Below, in pieces: positions 60,161-64,000 of a stretch of 64,000 bases of DNA. Each line of letters starts with the position of its first letter. Positions within the stretch are counted from its first letter, which is position 1. Made by a program: the position numbers and the translations under genes. The notes under the pieces were generated by a model. The model was not told the origin of the DNA. It searched no databases and was given only the letters and a program-made list of their open reading frames with translations. Source of the stretch: Pelolinea submarina (GTDB lineage: Bacteria; Chloroflexota; Anaerolineae; Anaerolineales; Anaerolineaceae); the NCBI RefSeq assembly GCF_003966975.1, contig NZ_AP018437.1, positions 1,984,001 through 2,048,000 of the forward strand, written 5' to 3'.

Positions 60161-60192
60161 TATAATAGTACTTATCGAAAGCTATAATAGTA
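60161..60192. repeat. Direct repeat upstream of the tyrosine recombinase gene
   Basis: TATAATAGTA occurs at 60161-60170 and again at 60183-60192, 22 bases apart, in the AT-rich gap between the divergent recombinase and LarA-like genes. About two helical turns separate the copies. The rest of 60131-60412 holds nothing else I can name. Confidence 0.4.
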
Positions 60193-60412
60193 TATCATGA
60201 TTTTGCCCTGATTTTTTATCTCCCCCACCAAATTGAGTAGTGAAATAGATTCTGCAAATAGTATCTGCATTTCGCGAATGAGTAAAAACGTATATCCAAT
60301 TATCAATGACTTCTTGAAATGGAATAACGTACTCCCCTACTGATTTATAAAAGGGGTGGATTTTCAGGTAAGATTAATATATACCAATGAAAATATTCGA
60401 GATCCGTATTGT

Positions 60413-61696
60413 ATGACGACCATTGAACTTCTATATGACGAGACCAAAATTATTGCTGATATTCCGTATAAAAACGTAGATATTCTAGTACCATTAGAGC
60501 AAAATCCCCTTCAGAATGCACATGAAATTATAAATAATTCCTTTTCTACTCCGTTTTTTGGAAGCAACTCCGAGGAAAAACCAACAAGTTTTAAGGGTAA
60601 ATCCATTGTAATTGCGATCAACGACCAAACCAGGCCGCTTCCACATGAGGTTTTATTACCCGGATTGTTACGTTATTTGAATGAAAATGGAGCCGAGAAG
60701 GAGAATATTTACTTCATAATTGCTACAGGCACCCATCGAAAGCTTACTTCCGCGGAAATTCAACAGGTTTTGCCCGGAACTCTGTCAACAGACTATCGCT
60801 ATAGCTGCCATGAATGTGATGACGAACAGGAATTGGTCTACCTGGGAGAAACCCCTCTCCATACACCCGTATACGTAAATCGCAAATTTTATCAAGCGGA
60901 TGTCAAAATATTAGTTGGAAATATCGAACCGCACCACTTTATGGGTTTTTCAGGTGGATATAAAACCGCTTCTATCGGTTTGGGAGGAAGGAAAACAATT
61001 GAGGCGAACCATGCCATGCTGCCCGACCATAAAGCCAAATTAGGCCATTTTTACGATAATCCTATGCGCAAAGACGTAGAAGATATCGGCCGCATGATAG
61101 GGGTGGATTTTGCACTCAATATTGTCATGAATGACCGTAAAGAAATTCTGTACGCGCTTTGGGGCGATCCACACAGTGTAATGGAGAAAGGGATTTCATT
61201 AGCCTTAGCCGGCAGTAGAATCGAGAAAAAAGAAGCGGATTGCCAGTACGATTTGGTAGTTGCTTCCGCCGGCGGATATCCGAAAGATATCAACCTGTAT
61301 CAAGCACAAAAGGCCATCACAAACGCTTGCTTGTTTTCAAAAAAAGGCGGTGTCATCATTTTGGTTGCAGGCTGCCGCAATGGCGCAGGTAATGAAAAGT
61401 TCGTGAGTTACGTGCGTAACAAACCTTCCTGGCAGGCAGTTTTGGAAGATTTTCCCAGCCAAAAGTTCGAGATTGGACCGCATAAGGCCTATCAATTAGC
61501 CTTGCAAGTGCGAGATCATTATATAATTCTACTCTCAGAGATACCCGCAGAAGAAGTTCATAACTACTTCCTCTCCCCTGCTGCTGATTTTAAAAAAGCT
61601 TTAGAATTAGCGACTGCGTATTTAAAAAAAGACTGCCGCGTAGCTGTTTTACCGTTTGCGACCCACAGCATACCGGACATGGAGGGAGCTTTATGA
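60413..61696 (+). CDS. LarA-like nickel-dependent racemase family protein
   Basis: The 427-residue protein has the LarA/DUF2088 signatures: VIAINDQTRPLPHEVLLP (the DxTRP motif), ATGTHRKLTSAEIQ, IEPHHFMGFSGGYKTASIGLGG (the metal/cofactor-site His) and a C-terminal VAVLPFATHSIPD. LarA racemises lactate or similar 2-hydroxy acids using a nickel pincer nucleotide made by LarB, LarC and LarE; none of those genes is visible in the window. The start at 60413 fits the family; the frame is open from a GTG at 60356. It overlaps the esterase gene by four bases. Confidence 0.88.
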   Translation: MTTIELLYDETKIIADIPYKNVDILVPLEQNPLQNAHEIINNSFSTPFFGSNSEEKPTSFKGKSIVIAINDQTRPLPHEVLLPGLLRYLNENGAEKENIYFIIATGTHRKLTSAEIQQVLPGTLSTDYRYSCHECDDEQELVYLGETPLHTPVYVNRKFYQADVKILVGNIEPHHFMGFSGGYKTASIGLGGRKTIEANHAMLPDHKAKLGHFYDNPMRKDVEDIGRMIGVDFALNIVMNDRKEILYALWGDPHSVMEKGISLALAGSRIEKKEADCQYDLVVASAGGYPKDINLYQAQKAITNACLFSKKGGVIILVAGCRNGAGNEKFVSYVRNKPSWQAVLEDFPSQKFEIGPHKAYQLALQVRDHYIILLSEIPAEEVHNYFLSPAADFKKALELATAYLKKDCRVAVLPFATHSIPDMEGAL

Positions 61697-62451
61697 AAAA
61701 GAAAATGCCAGTTTTCCAAAATCCTGAATTGGACGGAAAAACGTTCTACTGGCCGGGAAATTCTTCCGGTATTCTATTGCTGCATGGTTTTACCGCGACA
61801 ACTACAGAAGTCAGATTACTTGCGAATGAGTTCAGGCGGCTGGGGTTTACCATTTCTGCTCCCCTGCTCCCCGGGCATGGTACAACGCCGCAGGATTTGA
61901 ATACGCGTAAATATAAGGATTGGTTAACCTGTGTGGAAGGTGCTTATGCGGAACTGAAGAAAACATGCACTCGTGTAGTGGTCGGGGGTGAATCCATGGG
62001 TGCTGTGCTCAGTCTGTACCTTGCCGAACATCATCCTGAAATCAGCGCACTTTTGTTATATTCGCCCGCAATCCGGGTGGAAAGTTTGAAATTATCTCCG
62101 GTTATAAAAACTTTTGTGCCAATAATTGAAAAAGCAAATAATGACCCGGAGGATAAAACCTGGCAGGGATACACAGTGTATCCTATGAAAGCAGCCAACG
62201 AATTTCGTAAACTTCAGAAACTGGTTATCCATCAATTGGAAGCTATACACCAACCGGCATTAATCTTGCAGGGATTAAAGGATAAGACAATCGACAAACA
62301 GAGCGGTTCAATGATATTAAAAAGCATTCATTCTGAATACAAATCGCTGCAATGTCTTTCGGATTCAGGGCATGTTATGTTGTTGGGTAGCGAACTTCAA
62401 CTGATAACCCATACTTCAGTTCAATTCTTAAAAAGCCTCGATATCCTTTAA
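61693..62451 (+). CDS. Alpha/beta-hydrolase esterase or monoacylglycerol lipase
   Basis: The 252-residue protein has the oxyanion HGFTATTTEVRLLANEF (about 30-46), PLLPGHGTTPQDL, the nucleophile elbow GGESMGAVLSLYLA (Ser about 97), VLQGLKDKTID (Asp) and a C-terminal SDSGHVMLLGSE (His). The triad and lid region match the Est30/carboxylesterase group. It is translationally coupled to the LarA-like gene; the link is unexplained. Confidence 0.9.
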   Translation: MKKKMPVFQNPELDGKTFYWPGNSSGILLLHGFTATTTEVRLLANEFRRLGFTISAPLLPGHGTTPQDLNTRKYKDWLTCVEGAYAELKKTCTRVVVGGESMGAVLSLYLAEHHPEISALLLYSPAIRVESLKLSPVIKTFVPIIEKANNDPEDKTWQGYTVYPMKAANEFRKLQKLVIHQLEAIHQPALILQGLKDKTIDKQSGSMILKSIHSEYKSLQCLSDSGHVMLLGSELQLITHTSVQFLKSLDIL

Positions 62452-62494
62452 AGGTTGAAAGGGTTATAATTTTAATCATCCAGGAAAAATAACG

Positions 62495-62863
62495 ATGGAG
62501 AAAAAAATGGACGAATACGCAGATACTAAAGGAAAAACCACCATTGACCCGGGTGTTTTAATAAAAATTGCGAAATTGACAGCATTGAGCGTTCCAGGTG
62601 TCAGTAAAATGGCCCCAGGAATTCACAGTGTGGACAACCTGGTAAAAAAGAATTATGCCCAGGGTGTGCGCATTGAAGTAGAAAATAACACTGTTTATGC
62701 CGATCTATATCTGGTTCTCAAAAACCATGTCGATCTGTTCAAAACAGGCCAGACCGTACAAAAGAAAGTAAGCCGGGCCATCACCGAAATGGTTGGTATG
62801 GACGTGGGAAAGATCAATGTCCATATAGAAGACATCGATTATTCAAAAGAAGAGACTGCCTGA
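62495..62863 (+). CDS. Asp23/Gls24 family envelope stress protein
   Basis: The 122-residue acidic protein has the Asp23 core: IDPGVLIKIAKLTALSVPGVSKMA, GVRIEVENNTVYADLYLVLKNHVDLF and QKKVSRAITEMVGMDVGKINVHIEDIDY. In Gram-positives these proteins are linked to cell-envelope homeostasis. It lies four bases upstream of nusB, a common pairing in low-GC Gram-positive and related genomes. A second in-frame ATG at 62507 is also possible. Confidence 0.93.
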   Translation: MEKKMDEYADTKGKTTIDPGVLIKIAKLTALSVPGVSKMAPGIHSVDNLVKKNYAQGVRIEVENNTVYADLYLVLKNHVDLFKTGQTVQKKVSRAITEMVGMDVGKINVHIEDIDYSKEETA

Positions 62864-62867
62864 TAAC

Positions 62868-63317
62868 ATGAAATCTCGCACAAAAGCGCGAGCCACTGCT
62901 TTACAAGCTCTTTACGAATATGATCTGACCCACCACCCCGTGGGATTGATTCTCCAGAGCCGTTTTGAAGAAGACGACGATCTGGACGAAAAGATGCGCG
63001 GATTTTCCAGGGAAATCGTACAGGGAGTCTTTCCTATTGTCGATCAGTTGGATCATATTATTGCCAGCCATGCCCCGGAATGGCCGCTGGATCAGGTCGC
63101 TTCAATTGACCGTAATATCATTCGTATCGCCTTGTGGGAATTCGCGGTGGCAAAATGCACACCGGTAAAAGTGGCGATTAATGAGGCTGTGGAATTAGCC
63201 AAAGTATTCGGTTCGGATAGTACCCCGCGTTTTATCAACGGCGTATTAGGGAGCCTGGTCACAAAATACGAAGATTATCGCTCTGATATTGACAATTTAA
63301 ATCATCAGGAACCGTAA
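62868..63317 (+). CDS. nusB: Transcription antitermination protein NusB
   Basis: The 149-residue all-helical protein has the NusB pattern: RTKARATALQALYEYDLTHHP at the start, ASIDRNIIRIALWEF and VKVAINEAVELAKVFGSDSTPRFINGVLGSL. It acts with NusE and boxA RNA in rRNA antitermination. The Asp23 gene precedes it by four bases, and the next gene starts one base after its stop. Confidence 0.96.
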   Translation: MKSRTKARATALQALYEYDLTHHPVGLILQSRFEEDDDLDEKMRGFSREIVQGVFPIVDQLDHIIASHAPEWPLDQVASIDRNIIRIALWEFAVAKCTPVKVAINEAVELAKVFGSDSTPRFINGVLGSLVTKYEDYRSDIDNLNHQEP

Positions 63318-63318
63318 T

Positions 63319-64000
63319 ATGAAGAAAATCCGTTTTACCTCAAGTCTGATATTGATCGGTCTGCTTATCGGCTTATTATCATCTGGCTGCAGTTCTTTCA
63401 ATTTTGAAGGTGAAACGGTCCAAAAAACGACCCTCGCAGAAACAGTATTTGAAGTCACTTTAGCTGAACCTCTCAATGAGAACGAGATCCTTTATCTTGA
63501 GATGCTCGATGAAGTCACAGGTGTTGCGCTCAATCCAAGCCGGTATGAGATGGAAGCAAAGGATGATTATTCCTATTTCGTCCGTATACCGATGGTAATT
63601 GGGTCGCTTGTTAAATACCGCTATGTACGCCAGGGTACGGATGCAAATATTATTGAGCATGATACCAACGGGAATGTAGTCCATTACCGCTTGAATGTGA
63701 TCAAAAAGCCGGCGATTTTAAAAGATTTCATCGCAAAATGGAATTCCAAGAAATATGAGGGAAAAACGGGCGAAATCAGCGGTTTCGTCTATGATGAAGA
63801 CACTGAGGCGCCCCTCCCGGAAATCATGGTAAGTATCAATGGCCTGCGTACGTTTACTTCTTCCGATGGATATTACGAGCTCAAGAATGTCCCCCTGGGT
63901 GAATATAACCTGGTTGCGCTGGAACCGGATGGAAATTATAAGGCGTTTCAGCAAGGCGCGGTAATCGCGGAGAATTCAGTAACGCCTGCCTCATTTGGAT
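63319..64000 (+). CDS. Lipoprotein with a carboxypeptidase-regulatory-like domain (partial, C-terminus cut by window edge)
   Basis: An ATG right after the nusB stop opens a frame that runs off the right edge. The N-terminus is a lipoprotein signal (LIGLLIGLLSSGC, Cys 21). The visible mature part includes an unknown region (about 30-150) and a domain with ISGFVYDEDTEAPLPEIMVSI, TFTSSDGYYELKNVPLGEYNL, which is the carboxypeptidase-regulatory (CarboxypepD_reg) beta-sandwich. It should be a surface protein. About 227 residues are present here. Confidence 0.82.
   Translation, partial: MKKIRFTSSLILIGLLIGLLSSGCSSFNFEGETVQKTTLAETVFEVTLAEPLNENEILYLEMLDEVTGVALNPSRYEMEAKDDYSYFVRIPMVIGSLVKYRYVRQGTDANIIEHDTNGNVVHYRLNVIKKPAILKDFIAKWNSKKYEGKTGEISGFVYDEDTEAPLPEIMVSINGLRTFTSSDGYYELKNVPLGEYNLVALEPDGNYKAFQQGAVIAENSVTPASFG

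Noticed and set aside
60161..60192. Recombination (dif-like) site at the direct repeats
   Set aside because: The repeats are direct, not the inverted 11-bp arms expected for dif, and the sequence does not match known dif sites.
1..64000. CRISPR arrays, insertion sequences, prophage, rRNA operons
   Set aside because: No regularly spaced repeats, transposase, terminal inverted repeats with duplications, phage structural genes or rRNA-like sequence were found on either strand.

Overview
This 64 kb window is a chromosomal, gene-dense stretch of a strictly anaerobic, fermentative bacterium. The gene set points to Chloroflexota, most likely class Anaerolineae. The evidence is a trimeric-type [FeFe]-hydrogenase subunit, a pyrophosphate-type phosphofructokinase, many lipoproteins and small zinc-ribbon proteins, no lipopolysaccharide or outer-membrane genes, and housekeeping proteins (RpoD, MurA, RsmD, PlsX, ScpB, SmpB) of a divergent Gram-positive-like type. 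This assignment is an inference from protein character; no rRNA gene is present. No CRISPR array, insertion sequence or prophage was seen. Base composition looks even throughout, so nothing stands out as recent transfer.

Region 1 (1-5850, minus strand) reads hydB-like, hydA, then a nitrate/sulfonate/taurine-type ABC importer whose ATPase is cut by the left edge. The hydrogenase partner subunit is a NuoE-NuoF fusion in which much of the canonical FMN/NADH-binding signature and two of four [2Fe-2S] cysteines are missing. Region 2 (5940-10415, minus) holds tRNA-Asp, ndk, a TPR protein, rpoD and a pseudouridine synthase. Region 3 (10473-24760) is a mixed housekeeping block: a monooxygenase-fold protein plus iron-ADH-family enzyme, DegV, a DmpA-type peptidase, zwf, a patatin, smpB, a histidine-ammonia-lyase-family enzyme, an L,D-transpeptidase, pgeF, an orphan response regulator, hsp20 and thioredoxin. 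Region 4 (24880-27246, minus) pairs murA, which carries Asp at the fosfomycin-target Cys position, with a double-SIS amino-sugar enzyme.

Region 5 (28554-36520) is the most interesting part. It is a tightly packed operon with its own promoter: a small lipoprotein, a 39-residue single-span microprotein ending in WIYQGF, an MBOAT acyltransferase, two SGNH-fold proteins (one with GDC in place of GDS), an acyl carrier protein, a fatty-acyl-AMP-ligase-type adenylating enzyme, a polytopic membrane protein and an XRE regulator. The order and parts mirror the Dlt D-alanylation machinery of Firmicutes (DltX, DltB, DltD, DltC, DltA). The adenylating enzyme, however, is of the acyl-AMP-ligase type and the organism is not a Firmicute. 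I interpret it as an undescribed Dlt-like system that O-acylates a cell-envelope polymer.

Region 6 (36699-53956) contains uppP, a PPi-type pfk, two Nudix enzymes, rsmD, a UROD-family protein, GtrA plus UDP-glucuronate decarboxylase, scpB-rluB, plsX, tRNA-Leu with a near-consensus promoter, tatD, a phosphohexomutase, mnmA, trmI, rplY (L25/CTC) and a dynamin-like GTPase. Region 7 (54020-57473) is a phosphonate-type ABC importer whose permease carries an unusual membrane region and a beta-rich insert at its N-terminal side. Region 8 (57491-64000) has YihY, a P-loop protein, a tyrosine recombinase, a LarA-like protein, an esterase, Asp23, NusB and a partial lipoprotein. No gene-free stretch longer than 300 bases exists apart from 5718-6196, which holds the hyd promoter region and tRNA-Asp.
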